Position numbers and translations under genes: made by a program
Shown: one piece after another, positions 1-13,300 of the stretch
Layout: every line of letters starts with the position of its first letter
Position numbering within the stretch: the first letter of the stretch is position 1
Assembly: GCF_963675165.1 (NCBI RefSeq)
Contig: NC_087383.1
Coordinates: forward strand, 5,052,979-5,116,978
Source: Halichondria panicea
Lineage: Eukaryota; Porifera; Demospongiae; Suberitida; Halichondriidae
Direction: 5' to 3'
DNA length: 64,000 nucleotides
Notes under the pieces: generated by a model
Seen by the model: the letters and a program-made list of their open reading frames with translations, nothing else
What the model was told of the DNA's origin: nothing
Databases searched by the model: none

Positions 1-465
1 AAATTGAAGTGGAACGATTCCCAAGAACGTAATGTTGGGCTTGAATCTAAGTTGAAACAGTTGCAGCAGGACATCAAAATACAAGGCAGAGAACTTACAA
101 CATACAAAGAAACGAGTTCTGTCTTGAGGCAAAATCTCACTAAGACCAGCGAACAACAGGGCGAAGATGTTAGGAGCGTATTAGCGGCAACTAAGTCTGA
201 GCAATTGGAGCTGTTCAAATCAAAAGAAGAAGCTGATTGTGAGCTAAATGCCAAGTTTAAATCTCAATACACTCTTTCAGGGGAAAACGGCCTCCAAGCC
301 CAAAGAGAAGAAGAATTATACACGTTATTAACACACAAGAACCTTGTATTGACCTCGGAGCTACAAGGCTTAAATAGAGACATTCAGTCGAACAAATCTG
401 AAATTTATGAAGGCCTTACTCTGAAATGTTTCGAGCTTGAAAAGGAAAAGAGAAAAAATACTGAG
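1..465 (+). CDS. Coiled-coil exon upstream of the array (5' partial)
   Basis: Open from the first base of the window for 155 codons, ending in GAG before the donor GTACGT at 466, phase 0. The peptide is rich in Glu, Lys, Gln and Leu with heptad-like spacing and shows no Pro-rich breaks. It is unlike the repeated exons that follow, so it marks the non-repeated side of the coiled coil. The true start codon is outside the window. Confidence 0.75.
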
Positions 466-3400
466 GTACGTGTACATGTACATTAATTATTTTGGACTAG
501 CGCTGTTGTTTTAAAAGTACATGCATGGACACAAAGTTGTACACGTACATGCACATTGTACTTTTTCTTAATCCACTCTCCAGCTTGAGCTATGTTCTAC
601 AAAAGCAGAATTGCAGGACATTAAAGAGCAGCAATCGAAACTTAGAGCTGAAATGGAACAGACAAAAAGGGACTGCCGAGGAGAGGTATGTACTACACGT
701 ACATGTATCGTATACATGCACTTTTCTCTAACACCGCAACAGTGTCAACGAACGCTTTTTCACAAAAGAGCTGAACCGGGGAAAACAGTAGAAAACATGC
801 AGTGCCGCCTAGACTGTGAATCCGAGAAAAACTCCACTCTCCAGCTGGAGCTATGTTCTACAAAAGCAGAATTGCAGGACATCAAAGAGCAGCAATCAGC
901 TCAAATAGAGCAGGACTACTACCGAGGAGAGGTACATGTACATGCATGTACTATTTATAATACTAAGCTAAGTTGTGCATGCACTTTTCTCTAACTCCTC
1001 AACAGTGTCAACGAACGCTTTCTCACAAAAGAGCTGAACCAGGGAAAACAGTAGAAAACATGCAGTGCCGCCTAGACTGTGAATCAGAAAAATACTCTAC
1101 TCTCCAGCTTGAGCTATATTCTACAAAAGCAGAATTGCAGGACATCAAAGAGCAGCAATCGAAACTTAGAGCTGAAATGGAGCAGACAGAGAGGGACTGC
1201 CGAGGAGAGGTACATTGTACATGTACTACAGGTACACACCGTATTTACTTGATTAAACGCCCTCCTTGAATAAACGCCCAGGGTAAAAGCTCTGTATTTG
1301 AATAAACACCCATCTTAAATAATCGCCCATGTATGGGGCGTGGCACTGTGGGTGGAGCTGAAATAGCATGTGGAACCCAGCTGCAAGCATGGCAGCATAG
1401 AATAAAAATGCTTTTTTATGATGCATCGATGGCAGAGAGAGAGAGGTACCGACACAGAGGGCACTCCTATGACTTAAATTTAAGCTGAGACAGCAGCCCA
1501 AGAAGAGCAGGAAACATAACAATAAACGTCCACACCCCCTCTAAAGACTTCGATCTGAAATAAACGCCCGGGCGTTTAATCAAGTAAATATACGGTATAC
1601 ATGTATTATACTAAGCAAAGTTTAAGTTGTGCATGTACTTTTCCTAACCTGTTAACAGTGTCAACGAACGCTTGATGACAAAAGAGAAGAACTGAGGAAA
1701 ACGGTGAAAAACATGCAGTGCCGCCTAGACTGTGAATCGGAGAAATACTCTACTCTCCAGCTTGAGCTGTGCTCTACAAAAGCAGAATTGCAGGACGTCA
1801 AAGAGCAGCAATCAGCTCAAATAGAGCAGACAGAGAGGGACTACCGAGGAGAGGTACATGTACTATTATAATACTAAGCTAAGTTGTGCATGCACTTTTC
1901 CCTAACTCCTCAGCAGTGTCAACGAACGCTTGATGACAAAAGAGAAGAACTGAGGAAATCAGTGGAAAACATGCAGTGCCGCCTAGACTGTGAATCCGAG
2001 AAAAACTCCACTCTTCAGCTTGAGCTATGTTCTACAAAAGCAGAATTGCAGGACATCAAAGAGCAGCAATCGAAACTTAGAGCTGAAATGGAGCAGACAG
2101 AGAGGGACTGCCGAGTAGAGGTACATGTATTATACTAAGCAAAGTTGTGCATGTACTTTTCCCTAACTTGTTAACAGTGTCAACGAACGCTTGCTGACAA
2201 AAGAGAAGAACTGAGGAAAACGGTGAAAAACATGCAGTGCCGCCTAGACTGTGAATCGGAGAAATACTCTACTCTCCAGCTTGAGCTGTGCTCTACAAAA
2301 GCAGAATTGCAGGACATCAAAGAGCAACAATCAGCTCAAATAGAGCAGACAGAGAGGGACTACCGAGGAGAGGTACATGTATTATACTAAGCAAAGTTGT
2401 GCATGCACTTTTCCCTAACTCCTCAACAGTGTCAACGAACGCTTGATGACAAAAGAGAAGGACTGAGGAAATCAGTGGAAAACATGCAGTGCCGCCTAGA
2501 CTGTGAATCCGAGAAAAACTCCACTCTTCAGCTTGAGCTATGTTCTACAAAAACAGAATTGCAGGACATCAAAGAGCAGCAATCAGCTCAAATAGAGCAG
2601 CAATCAGCTCAAATAGAGCAGATAGAGAGGGACTACCGAGGAGAGGTACATGTACTATTATAATACTAAGTTACATTGTAAGTTGTGCATGCACTTTTCC
2701 CTAACTCCTCAACAGAGTCAACGAATGCTTGATGACAAAAGAGAAGAACTGAGAAAATCAGTGGAAAACATGCAGTGCCGCCTAGACTGTGAATCCGAGA
2801 AAAACTCCACTCTTCAGCTTGAGCTATGTTCTACAAAAGCAGAATTGCAGGACATCAAAGAGCAGCAATCAGCTCAAATAGAGCAGATAGAGAGGGACTA
2901 CCGAGGAGAGGTACATGTACTAAGTTACATTGTAAGTTGTGCATGCACTTTTCCCTAACTCCTCAACAGAGTCAACGAATGCTTGATGATAAAAGAGAAG
3001 AACTGAGAAAATCAGTGGAAAACATGCAGTGCCGCCTAGATTGTGAATCCGAGAAAAACTCCACTCTTCAGCTTGAGCTATGTTCTACAAAAGCAGAATT
3101 GCAGGACATCAAAGAGCAGCAATCAGCTCAAATAGAGCAGATAGAGAGGGACTACCGAGGAGAGGTACATGTACTATTATAATACTAAGTTACATTGTAC
3201 TTGTGCATGCACTTTTCCCTAACTCCTCAACAGAGTCAACGAACGCTTGATGACAAAAGAGAAGAACTGAGAAAAACAGTGGAAAACATGCAGTGCTGCC
3301 TAGACTGTGAATCCGAGAAAAATTCCACTCTCCAGCTTGAGCTATGTTCTACAAAATCAGAATTGCAGGACATTAAGGAGCAGCAATTGAAACTTAATGA

Positions 3401-6400
3401 TGAAATGGAGCAGACAGAGAGGGACTGCCGAAGAGAGGTACATTATACTAAGCACATTTGTACAATCATGTACTTTTCTATAACTTAACAAAATACAGTG
3501 TCAACGAATGCTTGCTGACAAAAGAGAAGAACTGAGGAAAGCGGTGGAAAACATGCAGTGCCGCCTAGACTGTGAATCTGAGAAAAACTCCACTCTCCAA
3601 GTTGAGCTATGTTCTAAAAAAGCAGAATTGCAGGACATCAAAGAGCAGCAATCAGCTCAAATAGAGCAGATAGAGAGGGACTGCCGAGGAGAGGTACATG
3701 TACTATATAATACTAAGTTACATTGTACTTGTGCATGCACTTTTCCCTAACTTATCAACAGTGTCAACGAACGCTTGCTGACAAAAGAGAAGAAATGAGG
3801 AAAACAGTGGAAAACATGCAGTGCCACCTAGACTGTGAAGCAGAGAAATATTCCACTCTCCAGCTTGAGCTACATTCTACAAAAGCAGAATTGCAAGACA
3901 TCAAAGAGCAGCAATCAACTGAAATGAAGCAGACAGAGAGGGACTGCCGAGGAGAGGTACTACATGTACATGTATACTAAGCACTGCATGTACACGTACA
4001 CGTACATACATGTAATTACATACATGTATTATGTGTTGTTGGTCATAATTAACTACATGTACATTGTACTTGTATGTGTAACATCAACCCTTACGTCACA
4101 TTCTACATGTACATTGCATACATGTACACTGACTGTTCAGTCATGTACATTGAATCGTTCATTGCATGCTCACCCATTAAAAATTTGATTTGTAACATGA
4201 TTGTACATGTACATGTATTTACAGGACATACACGTACACGTACAGGGAAAAGAAACTAAGAAGATAGCTTATCTACAAGTATAAGTCTGTGTTTACAACA
4301 TTATACATGTACATGTCCATGTAACTCATTATTATTATTATTGTACATTAATGTCTTTTATACGCGCTCTGGTGTAACCGTTTATCCAGGAAGAGTTGTC
4401 CACCCAGGTGTCTACGAATGTCTCGTTAAAAACAGAGTTGAGAAAATTTAAGCATATGTTGGATGTCGAGAGGGTTAGGACTGAAAGCTTAGCTTCAGAA
4501 CTAGTGAAATCTGATTTGAAGGCTCAAGAAATTAGCGGAGACCTTCATGATACTCAACAGCAAGTCAGTATACATGTACATGTAGTTTGCTTAGTTTACT
4601 GAATGCGTGGTGGTTAGTCTTACAACATACATGTAGTTTTAATTATATACATGTACAGGTACATGTACAGTGCCATTTTGTATATGATCGATAGAGTAAC
4701 GTATGTTTGAACCATAGATACTATAAATTACTGTAATTTATAGTATCTATGTTTGAACAAACAATTATTACAATTGTATGTACCTATACAGTTGTATTAG
4801 TGCGTATATAATTGTTACTGTACTTTCTTAATGAATGTTGCAAGCTGTGCTGTGCTAATGCCTTTCGGAAATTATTTTGAGTTTGCTTTGTACATGTATA
4901 ATTATGCCTCGGTGCGCATGCGCAAGCGAGGCATACACGGTAGTGTGTTTGTGTGTGTGTGTGTAGTCAGGCTGCTACAGCTGAATAAAGTGGCAAGTAA
5001 GAGTTTCTATAGGCTTCTAGTCATGTTCTCTTGGATTTGTATTTGTGGATTTGCAAAATAAAGCTTCCTTCTCGAGTTATGCCTTACTTGGAATGCCATT
5101 GCAGCCTGCCTTTTCAGAAGAGCACGTAGCCAAACTTGTTTACCGAGTGTTGCTACTCTACTTACTACTTAGCTCTGCACTAGAACGCTAGCTGTTGTTA
5201 GCTGCAAGAGTGAAAAGAGAGCTGCAAGGCTCATTCATTTTAGACTTGAACTTTTGGCATCGATCGTTTTTAACAACAATTGTGGTCGATCATTACCCAC
5301 TCTTTGAGTTTGCAAAAATGTTCATCATGATATAATGTGTGTATAAAAGCTATTACATGTAGTAGCTTTATGTTATATATATAGCTTTGGTATCTCCACC
5401 AAGGCATCAGCACCTGCGGTGCTTTAATTTTAGATAGCCTCGAGACCAGCTGTTCGTTATCTGAAAGAACGCCTGGTCAAAAATCCAATGTAGCACTCGT
5501 TCTAGTTGTCCAGGAATTTCTTGGACTGATAATTGCCCGCACAAGGTGTATTACCCATGAATATCATTTTGATGCTGTAAAACGCTGGACAAGTTGCACG
5601 TTGGAACTTTACAAGGCGTTCTTTCAGATAACCAACGGCTGGTCTCGAGGCTAAATTTTAGACTTAAACTATTGGCATCGATCGTTTTTAACAACAATCA
5701 TGATCGATCATTACCCACTCTGAGTTTGCATGCAGCTAATGCAAAAATATTCATCATGCATGTGTCTATTAGGTAGTAGCTTTATGTTATGTAGCTTTGG
5801 CATCAGCACCTGCGGTGGTGCTTTCATTATTGTGTTAATTACGAAATAATTTTTTGGCATTGCAGTTGTTGACAATGAAGGAATTGAGCATTAAATTAAT
5901 AGATTGTTATAGAAGAGGAGGAGCTTAATTGGAAACTAAAATCTATTATGATGGCGGCTTAATGAATGATCTTCAAGGATAGAATGATGATCGAAGCATG
6001 TAATAAGTATTTTGCTGGAGTGCAAGCTAGGCTAACTTCATGCTACGAAAGAGACCTCACACTATGTAAAACTAGCCATACATGTAACTCGAGAAGAAAT
6101 TGTTAATTGCAAATCCACAAGTCGAAATCCAAGAAAGTGTGGTAAAAACACTAGAAGCTAGAAGCTGTTAATGTAGTTTTCGTCGCATTGCAACCGCGTT
6201 GAGCAATTACAGCTTGGAATGCACAGACACTCGCAACACACACAGTCAGCTTTTATATCATATATTCACATAAATTATAATTATTTTGCTTCTGTAGCTG
6301 TGCTGTGCAGAAAAGTGTATTAAAGAAACTCAAACAAGTTGGTCACAAAAACTCACTGCTGCCAAGATTGCTCTTGAGCAAGCAAATTTAACCCTTCGAT

Positions 6401-7335
6401 TAGAAAATGAACAGGTGTACAAAGAACTCTCGTCCACCAAGTACGTTAAATGAGTGGTCCAGTGTGTATAGGCATGAACATGTACATGATGGTAGTAGAT
6501 TGTAATTGAACCGCGTCAGTGGGAAATTCGACCATGGTGTCAATCAGGTAAAAAATATATTATGTACATGCATGTATAATAGTACAGTACGTACATTATG
6601 TACATGCACATGTAATGACAATTAAACATGCTGGTTATTCACATTTGTGTTTAGAGAAAATATGGCTGTTGTTAAGCACCGGTTGGAAACTTGTGAAGAG
6701 GAATTAAGTGCTAGCAATGATAATCTGTTCCAAAACGCCCAAAAACGCACCCAACTGGAGTCAATGCTTAGTTCAGAATCCAGGTACGTATACCCTCGCT
6801 GTTAAATTGTACATGCCAAGGAAGTATAATCATGTTTTTTTGGATTTTAATTTTGTGGATTTGCAAAATAATGCTTGGTTCTCAGAGTTATGCCTATTAA
6901 TAGCTAGCTTTTATACACTAATTTATCATGATGAACATTTTTTATTTTACTGCATGCAAAATCCAGAATCACAGGGAAACTCGAAGAGTGGGTAATAATC
7001 AACGATAAGTGTTGTTAAAAATGATCAATGCCAAAAGTTCAAGTCTAAAATGAATGGCTGCAAGAGCCTTGCAGCAGCTAACGTTTCACTCTTGCAAGCT
7101 ACCAATTAATAGCTAGCGTTATAGTGCAGGGAGAACTACTTAGTAGAGTAGCAACACTCGGTGAACAAGTTTTGCTACGGACTCTTCTGAAAAGGCTGCA
7201 ATGGCATTCCAAGTAGGCATAACTCGAGAACGAAGCTTTATTTTGCAAATCCACAAATACGAATCCAAGAAAACATGACTAGCCTATAGAAACTCTTAAT
7301 TGCACTGATCCTTGAGCAGCTGTAACAGTATACAC

Positions 7336-7374
<39 letters not shown>

Positions 7375-10300
7375 GAATGACGTCATTAGCGCATGCGCAC
7401 ACTGAGGCATGAATATCACTAGTATCATGATTGTATGTGTAACGTACATACAGCAATGATAATTACACGGGTGCATGTACATGTGTAAATTCTCCTTTTA
7501 CAGGGGTCATAAGGAACTCGTATTCGATCACACAGAACTGCAATCCACCCATGCTGACGCTAGAATGCGTGTTTCTGACCTGTCAGAACGACTTCTGGTG
7601 CAAAGTACAGTCGCTGAACAACTCAAGGCAAGTTTGGAATTGGTTCATGTATGGTTATACATGTACAGTCAAGGGCGTATAAAAAGAGAGAGGGCAAGCA
7701 ACAGCTTGCGAGCAAAAACTAAAGGGGGTGGTGGAAAAGTACTATATATCAATCTATTTGTGTAAAGAACATAGTATATCCGGTCTGTGGCTTTAGTTTT
7801 TGCTCGCACGACGTTTGGTTGATAGTTAGTTGCATGCCCTCTCTCTTTTAATTAATACGCCCTTGGTACAGTCATGCCCGGCCACTGTTTCAATGAAAGC
7901 ACTGCGTGTGCTGGTGCCTCGGTGGAGGTGTCAAAGCTACAGCACCTCAATATTAGCTAGGCTAACAGTGCAGTATTATTTTAAAGAAGTGTCATGACCA
8001 GTCCTAGTCCAGCCAGGTCCAAGACAACCCCTTCGAGCGGGAAGTTAAGTGCTGGGCGCATTGTTAAGAAGTACCAGAGACTAGTACGAGCCATACTGCT
8101 GCTGAGAACTAGTTTTACTATGCTGCAATCGAGCTAGCTAGCTACCTAGTACCTGCAGATATAATTATTATAAAAAAATACATTTATTTACCTTGTGCGG
8201 TCAAAGGATATGCGTGGGCGTTTTTGTGGGCAGTTCTAAAAATAGCTCAATTCGAAGTATAGGGTGAGTTGCATGCCCTCTTCTCTGTATACGCCCTTGG
8301 TTATACCTTCACGGTAGATTTGTTTGCGTTTTTACAGTTTTGTACATTTTGCTGGTATAATTTTTTGCGAAATGTCGATCTGGATACATTAAACAAGAGG
8401 GAGGCCAATTATTAGCGAGGACTAATTTTGCGATTTTACTCTCATTTGCAGACTTAATACACGCGAAAATATGTTACCTTAACGTATTGTTTAATGGGCG
8501 TGTGCACTCAAAAATGGAGATTTATAGAGCTTTGTATGGCATGCTTTTGAGGAGACACCAGATACATTGTACACTTAAGCACTGTTTACACCAGGCCGGG
8601 TTGGAATCGTGTTCGTGTAAAACGGCCCTTATCCAGGTTCTAATCCAGATTAGCCAACCCACTTTGGAGGCGAAGCACGTTCGAATAACAGCTGCGGCAA
8701 ATTTTTTACTGAAACTGCAGCTAAAAATGTCCCTAAAACTGCATCACAAACGATTAACTAGTATGGCTACTCGTGCAATAAGGGATTAATAGCTCATACA
8801 CTGTAACAATATTAATAATATTAATAACTCATAACAAGCACTGGCAAGGTTAATAGCACTCGGCTACCCCTCGTGCAATTAGTATCCTTGCCATTGCTTG
8901 TTACTCGTGCTATTAATCCCATATTGCACTCTTAGCCATACTATTTCGAATCGTAACTGGCTGTCGATCCAGTCTGGTCTTGTAGTTCTTGTCATGATTC
9001 TCTGTTTGCCGAACTTGTTTTTTTATCGACCTTGCTTTGTAGGTCCAGTTTGAGTAAGTTAAGTCGACTTGTGGCGTGTGGAGTAGAGTAGTAAGTGAGT
9101 AGAAATTGAGTAGAAATGGTTACAATCGTGCACTCAATGATGGCTCCTCCCTTTCTCCAGCCTTCATAGCCCCTTTGAAGGTCTGCACAAATCTTTCTGC
9201 TTGTTTGTTTGATGACGGATGATAGGGTGCTGCGCGGATATGCTTCACACCATTAGCCTTCATGAACAGAGTAAACTCGTCTGAGGTAAACTGCGGTCCA
9301 TTGTCACTTAGATGTTTAGCTATGACAGGGCCGTAAGAACCAGGGCGGCAGACTCTGCCCCCCTGGTTTCAGACTTTAATATAGAGTGAAATGTGGTGTA
9401 ACACAAGTTGCTAACTGATTCGCTTGCTTTCACACAAACACACGTCGAATAATTGCTAATAGCTCTCACATGCAGATTATTTCATTTATGTATCTTTCCT
9501 TGTTTATAAACTTTGATCTCTGCATGAGAACATACAAATGTCAAAAATTTCGTCTCTGGCGGAACAGGATTCCCCCCACCCCTGCAGCGCCCATTCTTTT
9601 TTTCTGGCCCCCCCCCCACCTAAAACATTTTCTTACGGCCCTGTATGAGGAGCATCTTATTTAGAAAAGGTCCTGCAAAATCAACGTGTATCCTCTTCCA
9701 TGGAACCGTTGGCCATACCCACGTATGAAGTGGTGATTTCACTTTTGCCAATTGCTCAATGGTTAACGTAGCATTAGTTGATGACCGCATTACACATTTG
9801 TCTTCTAGGTTAAGATCATCGGGGACCTCAGCAGCTAGCAACGTATGTGCTAAACGTCTTTCAACACAGGGTCACACCCAACGGTTCGGCTTGAATTTGC
9901 TGCAACATTAAACACACTTGGATTTTTATCGACTGTTTGAGCGGTTAGGGGTAATCGGCATCTGCATTACCATGAGTTTGAATTGGATTTCGTAGGCATG
10001 CCCAACGTTGCAGGCGTGCTGCAGCCAGAGAGGGGACTACCCAAGGATTGCATGCCATTAAGGGCTTGTGGTCGGTCACGAGGGTGAATTGTCGACCGTA
10101 CAAGTACATGTACTGGTGAAACTTTTAACGCTAGCTGAGCATAGCTCTTTTGACTGTATTAATTCCATTGCAGGCCCAATTGCAGGACTAGAGGTGCTAA
10201 TCTTTTTTTCATTGCATTCTTTTTGCTAGACCATCTATGCTTGACCATCATTGCTAGACTATCTTTAATGTTCGCAGGCAGAGGCTGCAAAAACACGATT

Positions 10301-13300
10301 GATTTTACAAGGAGTAAAAGGGTGTGCCAGCTAAGCACAATTTATTGCGGAAACTATACCGGAAGTAGTTAGCGGGCGTTCAAAAAGCAATCAAAATTCC
10401 AGGCTCTTAGGACTATTGTCATTGGCTAGTATCTTCTGAAATATTAAAATTGCAGCCCCAGTGTCCAGCTCTATAGTGAGTGGTTTGCCTTCCACCTGCA
10501 GAGGTAATCTGAATAGGGCTTGGGCGTGTTTCCTCGAACTTGTATAGGTAGAATTCCTCTGTATCGAGTCATGTTATCCTTTGCACCATAATTATTCGTA
10601 CTGGGATTTGGTCCTTGACCTGCAGACAGGGCCTTTCTTGCCACAAGCATTGTGTTGCATTCAGATGGTGTATGGGTATACAGTAGAACCTCGATTATCC
10701 GGCCCTCCATTATCCGGAACCTCGATTATCCGGCTTGGCAGTTTTTTTTATCAGATTAAATAATTCAGAAAATGGGTGTGTCCCTCAAATGCGCATGCGC
10801 GTTACAGCTGTTACCATGGAGACATACCTGCTTATCTCTGCGCATGCGCAGACATCCATGTGGCACTGCTGTGTCCGGATAATCGAGGTTCTACTGTATA
10901 GTCTTTCCACATCTTGAGCAAGGTCCCACCAATACGACTAGTGAGTTGATGTATGACAGGCGATTGTATTCCTTGACAGCGATTGTCTCAGTTTTCAGAC
11001 AGTACTCAAATTGATCCAGTCACATTAAAAAATCAAAAGTTATGGTTGTTGCACGGATTCTCTTTCTATTTACTGAGTACAATCGAGTACCTCTCTTCTG
11101 TGCACAGGTGATCACCTACGAGGCAGTGCTTCGTCCAAGAATGCATCGAAGTTGCAATGAAGTGCAGCCTGCCGGAATGCGGTGAGGTATTCTTTCAGAT
11201 GCTGTTTGCTGTGGAAATAAATCGTTCAGCGATCACAGACCTAGTTAGTTCAAAGTGCTAGCAGCAGTAATTTCCGTAAGTGACTTAATTGTTTAGGAGC
11301 GCCAGGATTACTCGGTTTATGTAGTTGGGCCAATAGTGGTCAATAGTGCAGGGCATTTGCCACAGTATTAGCTGTTAAGCAGCGTTCGAGAAACATCTTG
11401 ATGTGTCGTCAACATTAGGATTCAATTCAGTGAGAGTTCAGAGAACAGGGGTTGCCATTGTGCTCGTCGCCAAATGTGATATCTCGACAAGTTTAATTGG
11501 AACTTTGAACTCATAGGAACAGGCTATTTATGCGAACAGAGCACCTAGTAACCAATTAAGTAAGGGCATACACAGTACACTAAACATGACAGTACATCAT
11601 TTACCTAATGAGGCTAAAGTACACTTCCTACATACCCTGATTAGAAGCCGCGGCTACTAAAATGTTTCATTTTGCTGGCAAAGGAGGCTACAATTCGAGA
11701 GATGCCATTGTTCAAAAGCAGCAGCTCCAGCTAATTCAACCTTCGCCATGAGAAAATGTTTGTCAAGCTGCTATCTGTACCTAGTAGCTACGTACATGTA
11801 GCTAGCTGCTAGTATTTTTTGGCTGCCACGTGCAGAGTCAAAGTTCACTGAGGCTACTATTTGAGAGCGGCTACTAAATGTAGTAAATGAGGCTACTATT
11901 TGAGAGAGAGCGGCCTTTATACAAGAGCGGCCTCTGTTCAAATAATTGTATCCATTATCAAATAATTATGGTACCTAACAGTTACTGCACAAATACAAAA
12001 CTTATGGGTATAACATAATAAGGTATAACATAATAATTTTAATTAAATGCCACAATTGGTTGGTAGATTATTGCTGGTATAATAGGCACCACTTTTATTT
12101 GTCGACAGGCTTTGGAAATACTGGAAGGGGTTGGTAGGACTAGTACAGGGTATAAACCACAATTGTATTATACTGAATAAAAAAATGTATAAGGGTCAGA
12201 CACAATACTAATAGCTTTTTTATTATCAACACAATAACCACAATCATAATACATGCGCACAAATCATAAGGTAATGATCACAACATTAACAAAGGATAAA
12301 TACAAACATCATACATAATTAAGAGTTATACCATATCTCCCCCTTAAGTCAATCAACAATGTAAATGGTCTGAGGGACCTGTGATTGATCCAGTTTTCGA
12401 TCGAGTGTTCCGCTTGGTTGGTATGTACAGGAGCCACGCTAGTTTCCTTAGTGTCGGTTTCAGTCGTAACTGTACTCGACCAACTTCATCGGACGGTGTA
12501 TCAAATTGGTAGGAGCGTGGTTGTGTAGAGGTTGTCACAATGCTCCCTGGAACTTGTCCATGTGGAGTGTCTACCCATACATGTGTGTATCCTCGGGTAG
12601 CGGCACTAGAGGTTGGACACGGTGTCGTTGGTCATAATCACCTTTTTGTTTACGCTTGTTCTTCTCATCAGTTTCTTTAAATCTTTTGAGGTATGACCAC
12701 TTTGGTACGAACGTACTCTGAATTTGTGAGACGTCAGTACGAATTTTCCGTCCCATAAGGAGTTCAGCTGAACTAAAACCACAAGAAGGTAGGGCCTGTA
12801 GCTCAGAACCTTGCATGGGTCTGGAGAGTCGAGTAATTTAGACGGACCTTTCGGCTAAACTGTTCGCCTGTTGGCTGCTAGTGATTGGTAAAAGTTATAC
12901 TTTCCTGCGAATTCTCTGCAGTTATAATTATATTGAGGGCCGTTGTCGCTGATTATAACTGAAGGAGGCCGTACGAATACGGTGTAATCACTCCAGATGC
13001 TTTATACTTCGATGAATTAAGTCAACTACGATTAAGTATGTTGTCTTGTCGATTTCGAACAAATCTGTCCCCACTTTCTCCCAAGGATAGCTTGACGGTA
13101 TGAGGGGCTCTCTGTGCAGAGCTGTCTTCTTTTGGCATTCCGTTCCGGACAATGTGACAAATGGTTTTTGAAGCACCGGACCACCATACTGATTGGGCGA
13201 TTCGCAGACGATTCCTTGATGGCCAACTATGGATTTTTTCCATTGTTTCTTTTCTGGAATTACAATTCTCGACTAGCAATTGTTGGGTGTAAGGTGAGTG

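Larger units (their letters stand above)
584..3956 (+). repeat. Tandem array of twelve phase-0 coiled-coil exons
   Basis: Twelve homologous exons lie head to tail at 584-685 (5' truncated), 743-931, 1006-1209, 1659-1853, 1917-2120, 2178-2372, 2430-2645, 2716-2910, 2970-3164, 3234-3437, 3499-3693 and 3762-3956. Each full copy opens TGT or AGT CAA CGA right after a CAG acceptor and ends GAG before a GTACAT-type donor. The usual lengths are 65 or 68 codons, with 63 and 72 as variants. Introns are mostly 57-74 bp and are also homologous. A 449-bp intron after copy 3 holds a MITE. All copies are open in the same frame and symmetric (phase 0-0), so gain or loss of copies does not break the protein. 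Motifs such as SVENMQCRLDC and STKAELQDIKEQQ recur in every full copy. Together they would add about 763 residues of coiled coil. Confidence 0.85.
9110..11270 (-). pseudogene. Degraded Ty3/gypsy element, antisense in the intron
   Basis: Fragments on the minus strand read, in element order, as a gag zinc-knuckle region (about 10.58-10.66 kb), protease with ELDTGA (about 10.45 kb), RNase H with LVTDHKPL (about 10.05-10.1 kb), and integrase. The integrase has VPWKRIHVDFAGPF (about 9.7 kb), LSDNGPQFTSDEF (about 9.29 kb) and NKQAERFVQTFK (about 9.2 kb), giving two Asp and the Glu of the DDE triad. Stops and frame breaks are frequent, so it is dead. It is interrupted by a MITE at 9326-9643, a foldback-type fragment at about 10.26-10.43 kb, and a Tigger-like MITE at 10681-10896. 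Confidence 0.75.

Noticed and set aside
1253-1522. 89-codon minus-strand ORF
   Set aside because: It lies wholly inside the MITE at 1238-1596.
584-3956. CRISPR or satellite array
   Set aside because: The regular units contain open exons with splice sites and belong to a eukaryotic gene; there are no unique spacers.
7320-7372. CRISPR-like or regulatory periodic array
   Set aside because: It is a plain (CA)n microsatellite inside the common repeat.
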